This document shows, one piece after another, positions 10,091-20,069 of a DNA stretch of 64,000 nucleotides; the stretch's first letter is position 1; each line of letters begins with the position of its first letter. The stretch covers positions 39,358,120 to 39,422,119 of the forward strand of contig NC_091298.1 in assembly GCF_038502225.1 (NCBI RefSeq), written 5' to 3'. This stretch comes from Cherax quadricarinatus (taxonomy: Eukaryota; Arthropoda; Malacostraca; Decapoda; Parastacidae). The position numbers were made by a program, and so were the translations under genes. The notes below the pieces were generated by a model. It was given only the letters and a program-made list of their open reading frames with translations. It was not told the DNA's origin and did not search any database.

Positions 10091-12013
10091 ATGGAGTACC
10101 CAATCCATGACCCCACTACACCCAGGTCCCTTATTGTTACCGCACCCCGTTCTGACCTCGCCTCGTCTTTTGGCCACTCTTCGGACATTCCTAAGGCCCC
10201 TGTACCTCTTGCTGGTGCTGTTTCCTCACCCACTTCAGGTACCGGGGCTTCCTCTGACTTCTTCAATTTGTCTGACCTCTGCTCTCCTTTGACTATGCTT
10301 CCAGCTTCTCCCTCTATGGTGCGGCGATTTTCGAATCGCCAGCCTGTTCCATGTCGGACCGACTCTAGTCCCACTTTTAAACGTCAACGGCAATCTCCTA
10401 ATGATGTTACTTCGTTACCTCCCCTTTCTACTTGGAAAAGACCGACACGTCATGCACTCCCTCTCCACACTCAGTTCAGACCACACAATGGACTAAATTC
10501 TTTACATTAAGACCAACTTCTTCTACTGCCTATCTTTCCGACCATAGTATTGGCAAAGCGCTCCTATGCCACGTTGGTAGAGATATTTCCTTTCATGCTC
10601 TTAAGAGTGGCACGCGAATCATCACAGTCCAGAATTCTACTCAAGCTCATGATCTTTCTCTTCTTTCACATATTGATATTATTCCTATCACTATAAAAAA
10701 ATATCATTCCCTCAATTCTTGAAGTGGTACTGTTATTCTGCCCCATACCATAGTCCAACAGAATTTCCACACATGTGGCACTGACATTCTTGAACAGCTG
10801 GAACTCCAAGATCTCCCAATTCTCAAGGTAGACACTTATGTTCTTCCTGCCCCCGGGCGAAGACGATACCCTTGCAATGTGGCTCATTTAACTTTTGACA
10901 GCCGTGAGCTCCCATCCTCCGTTTATGTAGCAGGACATCGGTTGCAAGTTTGCAAGGTGATCCCTACACCGCAACAGTGTAGGAATTGCTGGCGATTTGG
11001 CCACCCAGCAAAATATTGCAGATCTAAAACTGAATGCCCAGTCTGTGGTGCCGATGACCATTCTAATACGTCTTGCAGTCGAACTCCCTCTTGCCTCAAT
11101 TGTCATGAGGCTCACCCTTCGTACTCTCGCCATCGCCAAGTCTACTTAAATGAGCGGGAAATTCTTTGCCTCAAAGAGGCAGAAGGTCTCCCTTATGCTA
11201 TGGCAGTTTCTCATCTCCGCCTCCAAGGGAGACTGCCCCGTGTTTCTTATTCTCGTGTTTTAAAGCATCCCCCTACTTCTGGGGTCACATCTTCTGCAGC
11301 CACCTCTGCGGTTGCCAGTCCCAAAGTTACTCCTGTATCTAATTCTTTTGCTGTCCTGGGCTCAGACGTCCCTACTTCAACTCCTCAGTCTGTCCTCACT
11401 TCTTCGTGTCCTTCCTCACAACCCCGGTATCGACAAGACCTCGTACGACACCTCCCAATCGTCCCTCTACTTCTCAGAGGCCAAAAAAATCTCCTTAAAC
11501 CCCTCCATCTCTTCATCCACCTCCACATTTTACCTTCCCGGTGTCTGTACCTGAGTCTTCCCCTTTCACTGGCTCCGTTACAAGTGTGGAGGTTCATCCT
11601 CCTCCTCGTACTGTGCCATCCTTCCCTGTCCCCTCCCATGTTTCTTCCTCTTCTGCCACCTCCCAGGTTTCTGCCTCTTCTGTCGCCTCCCACACTTCTC
11701 CAGTTCCCTCCACCCTTTCGCCCCCCCTACCTTGGTACAGTCCATTACAGCTCCGATCTTTACTCAAACTCCACCTCCTTCCATCTCCAATATTGTCTCC
11801 CATACGACGTCTCTGAACTCCGAAATGCTTGAAGCATTCTCTGAATATATTGCAGAGACCAAACCATCAATGGACACTGATCCACCCTCTGTTCCTTCTC
11901 TTTCCTCTTCTCCATCTGCACAACTCCTTTGTTCACAATGCACCATTCCTTCGCTACTTGAACGTTTTCCTTTGCCACCGCATGTGGACTTTTCTAACCC
12001 CTCTAGTCCATAG
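10091..12013 (+). pseudogene. ORF1 (gag-like) of D1
   Basis: Begins at ATG 10,091 ('MEYPIHDPTTPRSL') and ends at TAG 12,011-12,013 after 'VDFSNPSSP'. N-terminal Ser/Pro-rich region; a middle part around 'WTKFFTLRPTSSTAYLSDHSIGKALL'-like sequence that may form an RRM-type fold (inference); then CCHC knuckles 'CRNCWRFGHPAKYC', 'CPVCGADDHSNTSC' and 'CLNCHEAHPSYS' at about 10,979-11,125; then a long Pro/Ser/Thr tail. A frameshift lies between about 10,430 and 10,510, a stop at 10,720-10,722 and further frame changes in the tail after about 11,420. Function when intact: RNA-binding ORF1p. Confidence 0.82.
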
Positions 12014-12057
12014 GTACCCTTACCTGCGGATTTCAGGTATCTTTATCGTTGCCAATC

Positions 12058-15000
12058 ATGGCCTATTTACAGTGGAATATTTGCCGTCTCATGGGTAATC
12101 GGGGTGAACTTCAGATGTTGCTCTCCCAGTTTTCCCTTGTTGATATTTGCTTACAGGAACCAAAATTACACTCTGCCGTTATCTATCCTATCTCAGGCTA
12201 TAATTTATTGTATTCTTCAGATTCTTTTCCTGGTGGGGCCTTTAATGAAAGTGCCCTTCTTCTATGCACTGATATTCCATACCATCAGCTATTTGTTCGT
12301 TCTTCGCTGCATTACACAGCAGCCTGTATCCACTTGCATAGGTGGTATACACTCTGTTCTTTGTATCTCTCTCCTTCTCACGCATTATCTATCCCAGATA
12401 TTGCCTTTCTTGTTTTGTCATTGCCGCCACAACTTCTGTTACTTGGCGATTTTAACGCCCATCATTTTCTCGGGGGATGGGGAGGGGGGGTCTCGCTGTG
12501 ATTCCCGTGGCATTCAGTTAGAGGCTTTTCTTGCTACCCACCCCCTCCATGTTTTGAATGCAGGTACTCGCACCCATTTTGATCCTCGGACTCATATTCT
12601 CTCTTGCATCGATCTCTCAGTCTGCTCTTCCTCTGCCGCATTAGACTTCACCTGGTCTGTTCTCCCGGATTTACATGACAGCGATCATTTCCCAATCATT
12701 CTTACTTCCCCTTCATATTCACCATCTCTTTGTAACCCACGCTGGCAATTTGATCAGGCAAATTGGAACCTTTTCTCACAACTAACTGTTTTTAGAGAGG
12801 TTCCCTCTTCGTCCTCCATTGATGAGCATTTACACCTCTTTTCGTCCTCCGTTTTAACCGCAGCTTCTCATTCTATACCCCAAACTTCGGGCAGGCATTC
12901 TCAGAAATGCGTGCCTTGGTGGTCTCCTGCTTGTGCTCGTGCAGTACGTTTGAAACGTGTTGCGTGGGGCAGGTACTGGTACAATAGAACCACGGAGAGA
13001 CCTTTTGATTTTAAGCAGAAGTGTGCGATCGCTCGCCGTGTCATCCGTGACGCTAAACGCACTTGCTGGCGAGATTGTCTCCACCATCACCTCTGCTTCC
13101 TCTATGAGTGCAGTCTGGAAAAAAGTACGAAAACTGAGTGGTAAATATTCTCCTGACCCGGCTCCTGTTCTGCGGGTTGCCAGTGTTGATATAGCAAACC
13201 CACTAGATGTTGCCAGTGAAATTGTCAATCATCTGGTCCGTATTTCTCAGGGGCTCCATCTATGCCCCTCGTTTCTTTCCTCAAAGTCTGCCAGAGTGTT
13301 AGCACCCTTGGACTTTTCTTCTCTCAGAGAAGAACAGTATAATGTGCCTTTTACACTTCAGGAACTGGAGGCAACACTCTCAGCTTGCCGATCATCGGCA
13401 GCTGGGCCCGACGACATTTATATTCATATGCTACAACATTTACATCAGTCAGCCCTTGCAGTCCTATTACGCTTTTTCAATCTTTTTTGGTCACAGGGAG
13501 TTCTTCCACAGCTGTGGAAATCTGCTATTGTTCTCCCTTTCCGCTAACCGAGTACTACGGGACATGAAGCCTCCCACTATCGTCCCATTGCTCTTACCAG
13601 TGTACTTCACAAAGTGATGGAACACCTGGTAAATAGACATTTAGTGTGGTATTTAGAGACACACAACAGTCTCTCCACTCGTCAATATGGCTTTCGTAAA
13701 GGCTGTTCTACCATAGACCCCTTACTATGCTTGGATACATATGTTCGTAATGCCTTTGCGAATAACCACTCAGTTATCGACATATTTTTTGACCTTCAGA
13801 AGGCATATGACACAACTTGGAGGTATAATATTTTGGCCAAGGCCCACTCCTTAGGCCTTCGAGGCAATCTACCATTCTTCCTTAAGAACTTTTTAACTGA
13901 CAGACATTTCCGTGTTCGGGTTAATAATGTGCTCTCCCTGGACTTTATCCAAGTTGAAGGTGTCCCCCAGGGATGTATTCTGAGCACAACACTTTTTCTC
14001 CTTGCTGTAAATGATTTGGCCTCTAGTCTTCCATCCAATATTTGGTCATCACTCTATGTTGATGACTTTGCTATTGCATGTGCAGGCGCTGACTGTCACC
14101 TCATTACAGTTTCTCTCCAACATGCGGTCGACCGTGTTTCCAACTGGGCCACCACACATGGGTTTAAATTTTCCAGTACCAAAACTCACCAAATTACTTT
14201 CACTAGATGCTCTGTCATCTCCGATCATCCTTTGCACCTCTAAGGCTCCCGTATTCCTGAACGTGAAACAGTCAGGTTTCTAGGCCTCCTCTTTGACCGT
14301 AGGTTATTCTGGAAACCTCACGTTACCTCTCTGAAGGCAACTTGTTACAGCCGGCTGAACCTTCTTATAACCCTTGCTCATCTTTCATGGGGAGCTGATT
14401 GTCAAACTCTCCTTCGCCTACATTCCGCCCTCATTTTATCGAAACTTGATTATGGTGACAAGATCTATTCAGCAGCCTCTCCTGCTACTCTCTCTAGCCT
14501 TAACCCCATTCATCACCAAGGATTACGATTATGCCTTGGTGCTTTTCGCTCTTCCCCTGTTGAGAGCCTCTATGCAGAAGGAAACGTTCCATCCTTATCC
14601 GATCGCCGTGATGCCCATTGCCTTTGCTACTAAGTACGCTCTCATGATCTCTGCAATCCTTCCATTTATAGAATGGTCACTGATATTAGTAGACATTTTT
14701 CATTTGTTCGCCCCCCTTGTTTGCTCCGTCCCTTCTCTCTTCGCCTACATTCGCTCTTGTCTTCTCTTCAGTTACCACCTCTCTATGTTCATGTAGCATC
14801 TCCCTTTTCCCTACCCCCCGGGAAGTTCCAGCTGTTCGTGTCTGTTCTTTCTCACTCCCTTCCTCGAAAGCCCAACTGTCTATGGTAGCTTCCCGCTATC
14901 TTTTTCTTGACCACTTCCACTCTCATTCTCATGCCATTGTAGTGTACACAGATGGCTCTAAGTCTTCTGACGGCATAGGATTCGCAGCAGTGTTTCCAGA

Positions 15001-15755
15001 CAGCGTCGTACAAGGGCATTTACTATCTTCGGCTAGTATCTTTACTGCTGAATTGTATGCCATTCTTGCAGCACTTATCCGTATTGCATCTATGCCTTTG
15101 TCATCATTTGTGGTTGTCTCAGACAACCACAAACTATACAGAAATTTGATACACCTCACCCCTTAGTCCTCGTATCCAACTTTGGCTATGCCGCATCTCT
15201 TCCAAGCATAAAGATATTGTTTTTTGTTGGGTCCCTGGTCATGTTGACGTACAGGGCAATGAACAGGCAGACACTGCTGTGCGGTCAGCAGTACATGACC
15301 TACCAGTTTCATGTTGAGGTGTTCCATTTACAGACTATTTTGCTGCAATAGCTACCCACCTTCACACCCGTTGGCAACAACGTTGGTCTACTCTGCTCGG
15401 TAACAAACTTCAGTCTATTAAACCGAGTATAGGTTACTGGCCGTCTTCTTGCCCCCAGTGTCGAGGTTGGGAGACTACTCTCTCCCGTCTTTGCATTGGC
15501 CATACTCGTCTTACTCATGGTTATCTCATGGAGAGGCGCCCTGCTCCTCTCTCTGAGAATTGTCAGGTTCCATTATCGGTTAGCCACATTCTATTAGACT
15601 GCCCACTTTATCAACGAGCACGCAGAATATACCTCCAACGTCGTCTTTGCTCCGCTGCCCTCTCTTTACCTTCCCTTCTCGCTGATGGACCCACCTTTCA
15701 TCTGGACTCTCTCACTGACTTTTTGACAACAACTGACTTACTTCACAAACTCTGA
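12058..15755 (+). pseudogene. ORF2 of D1: endonuclease, RT, RNase H
   Basis: The ATG at 12,058 opens 'MAYLQWNICRLMGNRGELQ'. APE-type endonuclease: 'CLQEPKLHS' (catalytic Glu), 'LLLGDFNAHHF', and after a frame change 'DSDHFPIIL' (SDH). RT: 'SSAAGPDDIYI', 'YGFRKGCSTIDPLL', 'FFDLQKAYDTTW', 'VEGVPQGCILS' and catalytic 'SLYVDDFAIAC' (about 14,050-14,080). RNase H: 'VVYTDGSKSSDG' and 'SIFTAELYAIL' (14,938-15,070), but the following 'VVSD' block is damaged by a deletion near 15,125. The C-terminus holds a Cys/His segment 'SVSHILLDCPLYQRARRIY'. At least five frame changes or stops. Confidence 0.88.
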
Positions 15756-15949
15756 TGATACCTTCAGCCCTTTCTACCTCAATCTCTTGCTGCCCTCTAC
15801 CCCCGCACTATCCCCTGCCCCGCTGTTTTCTGTAACCTACTGATCATCCCTACCCCCTTCTACCGCCCAATGCTCTTGCTTCCTTCCCTACCCTGCAGTG
15901 CTGCATAGCCCTTGTGGCTTAGCGCTTCGTTTTGATTATAATATTAATA
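15756..15949 (+). other. 3'UTR and TAA-type tail of D1
   Basis: Non-coding. It ends with the block 'cccttgtggcttagcgcttc' and an AT-rich TAA-like tail, matched in D2 on the opposite strand at 52,363-52,410. Confidence 0.75.
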
Positions 15950-15965
15950 ATCTGTACAAAGTCCT

Positions 15966-16639
15966 TTGCTTCGCATGCAGAATTTCCAAAAGTCGCAAAA
16001 CCCCATAGCACCTTGCATTAACTGCAACAGAGTTCACCAATTAACCATAAGAGTCAGTGGGCAAACCATTTAGTCATAAATGGCTGTATATAATAACACT
16101 CAAACTACACCACTTATTTTTCGCTTCCCTATGTTTTAATACAAACGAAAGGAATAATATAGTGCAGCATAAGTTTCTAATGCAATTATATGCTAGCAAT
16201 GAAGGCTTGAAGTGAATCAGTAGAGATATTCACGAGTTATCACAAGGAAACTAATGTAATGGCTGTGTGTAGAGATAGCTGGCTAGTCAGTAGAAATACG
16301 CAAGACAGTAGAAATGCGCGTAGAATAGAACGTGGTTTATTGGGCATGAAAGAGTAGGGAAAGCCTAGGGCCAAGAGCAGGGGAGGTGCTGTTGTCCAGA
16401 GGGCAGCTATCAAAGGACTGAGTGGGTAGCAAGTCCAAGATGGCTCACCTCAGAGTAGGCTTCCCTGGCGAGACCTCTTTTCGACAGGCGTTGGCGGGCT
16501 TTTTGAAATTGCAGGGTAGGAACACCGTTACACAAAGCCCTAAATTTCTTTACTAAAATGGCAAATTAGGATTTAAACTGACCAAAACTACTTCAAACTT
16601 TCCACTTAGAAACTTCGTTTTTGAAGCTAAACTGATGTA
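15966..16639. other. Unassigned part of X after D1
   Basis: Continues the sequence interrupted by D1. A short frame around 15,968-16,070 with two CX2C-type cysteines is too short to name. 16,300-16,530 is GC-richer and non-coding. I see no recognisable element. Confidence 0.3.
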
Positions 16640-17295
16640 GCATTTTTAATTGTTCCATGAACCTTCACTTAGCATTTTAGTTAGTTATTGATCAAGGTTG
16701 AAAATTTGCAGCCGACCAGAAAGACTTCCGAATTTATTGAAAAAAAGCCTTGGAGGAAGTTAAAACGGACGAGAGCACTGTAGCTTACAATAAGACGATT
16801 CATGCATAAATCCATTTAGCATTTAATTAAGAGTTCCCTAAACTAGAGAAATTAATAACACTGCTGAATTGTGAGTTTTCAATATTTCTCAATTTTCTTT
16901 TTGCATTTTCGTTCTATATACGGGTTTCTGTAGTATTCTGAGAAAAATCTGATTTTGTTCTTGAAGTCCAGTTTGATAAAAAAAAAAAAGTCTGTCAGTT
17001 ATTGCATGAAGGTGCTGTTTGCAGCAATATTCCAGCCTAGATTGACCTGAAGAGTGTCATCATGGGCTTGGCCTCCCTAGTTTTGAAGGTTTCATTATCC
17101 ATCCTGTCATTTTTCTTGCGATTGATATGTTATGGTCCTTGAAGGTGAGATCCTCCGACATAATCAATTTAATTAAGTTTTGAAATTTGTACCTATACAG
17201 TCTAAACTCATAGGATGCGTTCCTTCTTTTGTTACAAGAGGGAAAAAGAAAATAATATCCAATGGCTATTAGGAAGCTGAAGAGTTCAGACCAGT
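16640..17295 (+). repeat. Copy 2 of the dispersed direct repeat inside X
   Basis: Same orientation as 7,290-8,190. It is interrupted around 17,025-17,165 by a short minus-strand family-C fragment where copy 1 has unrelated AT-rich sequence. It ends in the same 'acaagaggg...aatggc' context and ATG as copy 1. Confidence 0.7.
17025..17165 (-). mobile_element. C4: short family-C fragment
   Basis: The reverse complement matches C2 at about 26,218-26,380 (the DNA encoding 'MSEDLTFKDHN' to 'MMTLFRSL'), with a small internal deletion around the 'MTGWIMRTFK' codons. An internal piece of RT without either end of the element. Confidence 0.8.
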
Positions 17296-17496
17296 GTCCT
17301 AAAATATGTCAACAAATGAAGTCTGAAGCCGCTCTGAGGATGAATTATTATGTTTTCAGTGTTGAAGGGTTGATGTCAGGCTCAGTGCATAAGACATCAA
17401 AAAATTATTGCATGAAAACCAGTTCTTCTATTTTCCCAGTTTCTTCTATGAAACAAGCAAACTGGTTTATACAAAGGCAACAAACACTCCAAAACT

Positions 17497-17582
17497 GTAG
17501 GTGTTTACCTGGAGTTTACCTGGAGTTTACCTGGAGAGAGTTCCGGGGGTCAACGCCCCCGCGGCCCGGTCTGTGACCAGGT
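17497..17582 (-). mobile_element. C5: 3'-end fragment of family C
   Basis: The reverse complement equals the 3' terminus of C1/C2: the codons before 'QTGPRGR', then 'gttgacccccggaactctct', then three copies of the roughly 10-bp repeat 'ccaggtaaact'. A severely 5'-truncated insertion of about 85 bp. Confidence 0.85.
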
Positions 17583-17857
17583 GTAGTGGTAATTAAGGAT
17601 GTAATAAGCCTTGTTTATGCTGTAACCATGTGACTTAGTATAGACTAGCAGGTGCCAGGCTAGGTTAGGCTAGGCTACCTTATCTTAGCATAACTACTCT
17701 CAAATCTATTTTTCTTTTACTGCCTTATTGGAATCCAAATATTACTTGTCAGAGATGTGTAGCAGAACTGTTTCTCTGTTTATCTTCCAACTTATAGCTT
17801 ACGCTAATGTCGTCTTTCTATTATCTAGGCTATACCTCACCTAACCTATTTTTCATG
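17583..17857. other. Right end of X, unassigned
   Basis: Contains a short 'ggttaggctaggctacc' imperfect repeat around 17,660-17,690. No coding frame or terminal inverted repeat was recognised. Confidence 0.3.
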
Positions 17858-19838
17858 TTAAGCTAAAGGAATCTTATAGGAGTCAGGAATCGCGGGAAGA
17901 ACTAGAAGCCATAAATGAAATCGAAAGAAACTCAAAGTATTTCTTTTCCTATACCAAATCAATGTCGAGAACAACGTCCAGTATTGGGCCCCTACTTAAA
18001 CAAGATGGGTCCTACACAGATGACAGCAAGGAAATGAATGAGCTACTCAAGTCCCAATATGACTCAGTTTTTAGCAAGCCGCTAACCAGACTGAGAGTCG
18101 AAGATCAAAATGAATTTTTTATGAGAGAGCCAGAGAATTTGGTTAACACAAGCCTATCTGATGTTATCCTGATGCTAAATGACTTCGAACAGGCGATAAA
18201 TGGCATGCCCATGCACTCTTCCCCAGGACCAGACTCATGGAACTCCCTGTTCACCAAGAACTGCAAGAAGCCCCTATCACAAGCTTTTACCATCCTATGG
18301 AGAGGGAGCATGGACACGGGGGTCGTCCCACAGTTACTAAAAACAACAGACATAGCCCCACTCCACAAAGGGGGCAGTAAAGCAATAGCAAAGAACTACA
18401 GACCGATACCACTAACATCCCATATCATAAAAATCTTTGAAGGGTCCTAAGAAGCAAGATCGCCACCCATCTAGAAACCCATCAATTACACAACCCAGGG
18501 CAACATGGGTTTAGAACAGGTCGCTTCTGTCTGTCTCAACTATTGGATCACTACGACAAGGTCCTAGATGTACTAGAAGACAAAAGGAATGCAGATGTAA
18601 TATACACAGACTTTGCAAAAGCCTTCGACAAGTGTAACCATTGCGTAATAGCGCACAAAATGCGTGCTGAAGGAATAACAGGAAAAGTTGGTAGATGGAT
18701 CTATAATTTCCTCACAAACAGAACACAAAGAGTAGTAGTCAACAGAGTAAAGTCCGAGGCAGCTACGGTGAAAATCTGTTCCACAAGGCACAGTACTAAC
18801 TCCCATCTTGTTTCTCATCCTCATATCTGACATAGACAAGGATGTCAGCCACAGCACCATGTCTTCCTTTGCAGATGACACACGAATCTGCATGACAGTG
18901 TCTTCCATTGCAGACACTGCAAGGCTCCAGGCGGACATCAACCAAATCGTTCAGTGGGTTGCAGAAAACAATATGAAGTTCAATGATGAGAAATTCAATT
19001 ACTCAGATATGGTAAACATGAGGAAATTAAATCTTCATCAGAGTACAAAACAAATTCTGGCCACAAAATAGAGCGAAACACCAACGTCAAAGACCTGGGA
19101 GTGATCATGTCGGAGGATCTCACCTTCAAGGACCATAACATTGTATCAATCACAGCTGCTAGAAAAATGACAGGATGGATAATGAGAACCTTCAAAACTA
19201 GGGATGCCAAGCCCATGATGACACTCTTCAGGTCACTTGTTCTATCTAGGCTGGAATATTGCTGCACACTAACAGCACCTTTAAAGGCAGGTGAAATTGC
19301 TGACCTAGAAAATGTACAGAGAACCTTCACAGCATGCATAACGGAGATAAAACACCTAAATTACTATGAGCACTTGAAGTTCCTGAACCTGTATTCCCTG
19401 GAATGCAGGCGGGAGAGATACATGATTATATACACCTGGAAAATCCTAGAGGGACTAGTACCGAACTTGCACACGAAAATCACTCACAACGAAAGCAAAA
19501 GACTTGGGAGACGATGCAACATCCCCCCAATGAAAAGCAGGGGTGTCACTAGCACGTTAAGAGACCATACAATAAGTGTCAGGGGCCCAAGACTGTTCAA
19601 CTGCCTCCCAGCATACATAAGGGGGATTACCAATAGACCCCTGGCAGTCTTCAAGCTGACACTGGACAGGCACCTAAAGTCGGTACCTGACCAGCCGGGC
19701 TGTGGTTCGTATGTTGGTTTGCATGCAGCCAGCAGTAGCAGCCTGGTTGATCAGGCTCTGATCCACCAAGAGGCCTGGTCACAGACCGGGCTGCGGGGGC
19801 ATTGACCCCCGGAACTCTCTCCAGGTAAACTCTAGGTA
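17858..19838 (+). pseudogene. C1 right fragment: RT and 3' end
   Basis: Family-C reverse transcriptase with 'KNYRPIPLTSHIIKIFE', 'YTDFAKAFDKCNH', 'SFADDTRICM' (catalytic, about 18,868-18,897), 'EDLTFKDHNIVSI', 'LSRLEYCCTLTAP' and a C-terminus 'RPLAVFKLTLDRHLKSVPD' ending at 19,805. Frames break at about 18,440 (FEGS stop), 18,765-18,800 and 18,995-19,075. Very similar to C2 in DNA, so the two copies are relatives of similar age. Removing X joins it in frame to the left fragment. Confidence 0.92.
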
Positions 19839-20069
19839 AGGTCCAACTCCTCCTCCAAACGAAATCCACTTAACCCTAAACCTGCCTCAACTTCTGACAG
19901 ACAGACCAAAGAACATAAAAACAGATCGATCTCTTCCTCCCCCTCCAGGAAATGGGTCCGTAGCACCTACAAACACATATCCACTGATGGCCCCACTATC
20001 AAGGGCTTTAATCCAAACTCCTCCCCTGACATTAACTTTGCTATGACGAAACCATTAAATCATGTTTAA
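19839..20069 (+). pseudogene. ORF1 of B, C-terminal part
   Basis: Open without stops from the C1 junction (AGG codon at 19,839) to TAA 20,067-20,069. A Ser/Arg/Lys-rich tail containing 'RKWVRSTYKHISTDGPTIKG'. Its end overlaps the ORF2 start by 8 nt (ATGTTTAA, 20,062-20,069), a compact ORF1/ORF2 junction that could be used for termination-reinitiation (inference). Confidence 0.72.

Larger units (their letters stand above)
9360..15949 (+). mobile_element. D1: full-length I-like LINE with RNase H
   Basis: 6,590 bp between imperfect 16-bp TSDs. It starts 'cttcaaggggggcttcttgg' and ends in a TAA-rich tail ('tataatattaataat'), as I-type LINEs do. Layout: about 730-bp 5'UTR, ORF1 (gag-like), ORF2 (endonuclease, RT, RNase H), about 200-bp 3'UTR. 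D2 (52,363-58,946, 6,584 bp) is a second copy of the same family with the same ends, which confirms both boundaries. Stops and frameshifts in both ORFs make it inactive. Confidence 0.93.
7126..17857. mobile_element. X: 10.7-kb block inserted in C1, bounded by TTAAG
   Basis: C1 is interrupted exactly at 'ttaag', present at 7,121-7,125 and 17,858-17,862 but only once in C2 ('gaacttaagctaaaag'). This is a 5-bp (or TTAA 4-bp) TSD. Inside are a pair of diverged direct repeats (about 7,290-8,190 and 16,640-17,295), weak protein-like traces (8,162-9,343), D1, and two short family-C fragments. No terminal inverted repeats were seen at the edges. It could be an unclassified LTR-type element or a composite of older insertions. 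I cannot name the family. Confidence 0.55.
6709..19838 (+). mobile_element. C1: 5'-truncated family-C LINE in ORF1 of B, itself split by X
   Basis: Left part 6,709-7,125 and right part 17,858-19,838 align collinearly with C2 (23,900-26,945). The left part corresponds to C2 around 24,553-24,974 and the right part starts at the next codons ('KESYRSQESREELEAI' in C1, 'KESFRSQESREELKAI' in C2). The five bases 'aggtc' occur at both edges of the insertion (6,704-6,708 and 19,839-19,843), a possible short TSD. The 3' end is the family's 'ccaggtaaactctaggtaa' repeat tail. Confidence 0.88.

Noticed and set aside
11541..12013. Several overlapping Pro/Ser-rich ORFs on both strands (also 56,264-56,724)
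   Set aside because: Low-complexity C-terminal tail of D ORF1. Overlapping open frames are expected from the base composition.
7126..17857. piggyBac transposon, because of the TTAA target
   Set aside because: Edges show no terminal inverted repeats and no DDD transposase is visible. The TTAA may be part of a TTAAG 5-bp TSD.
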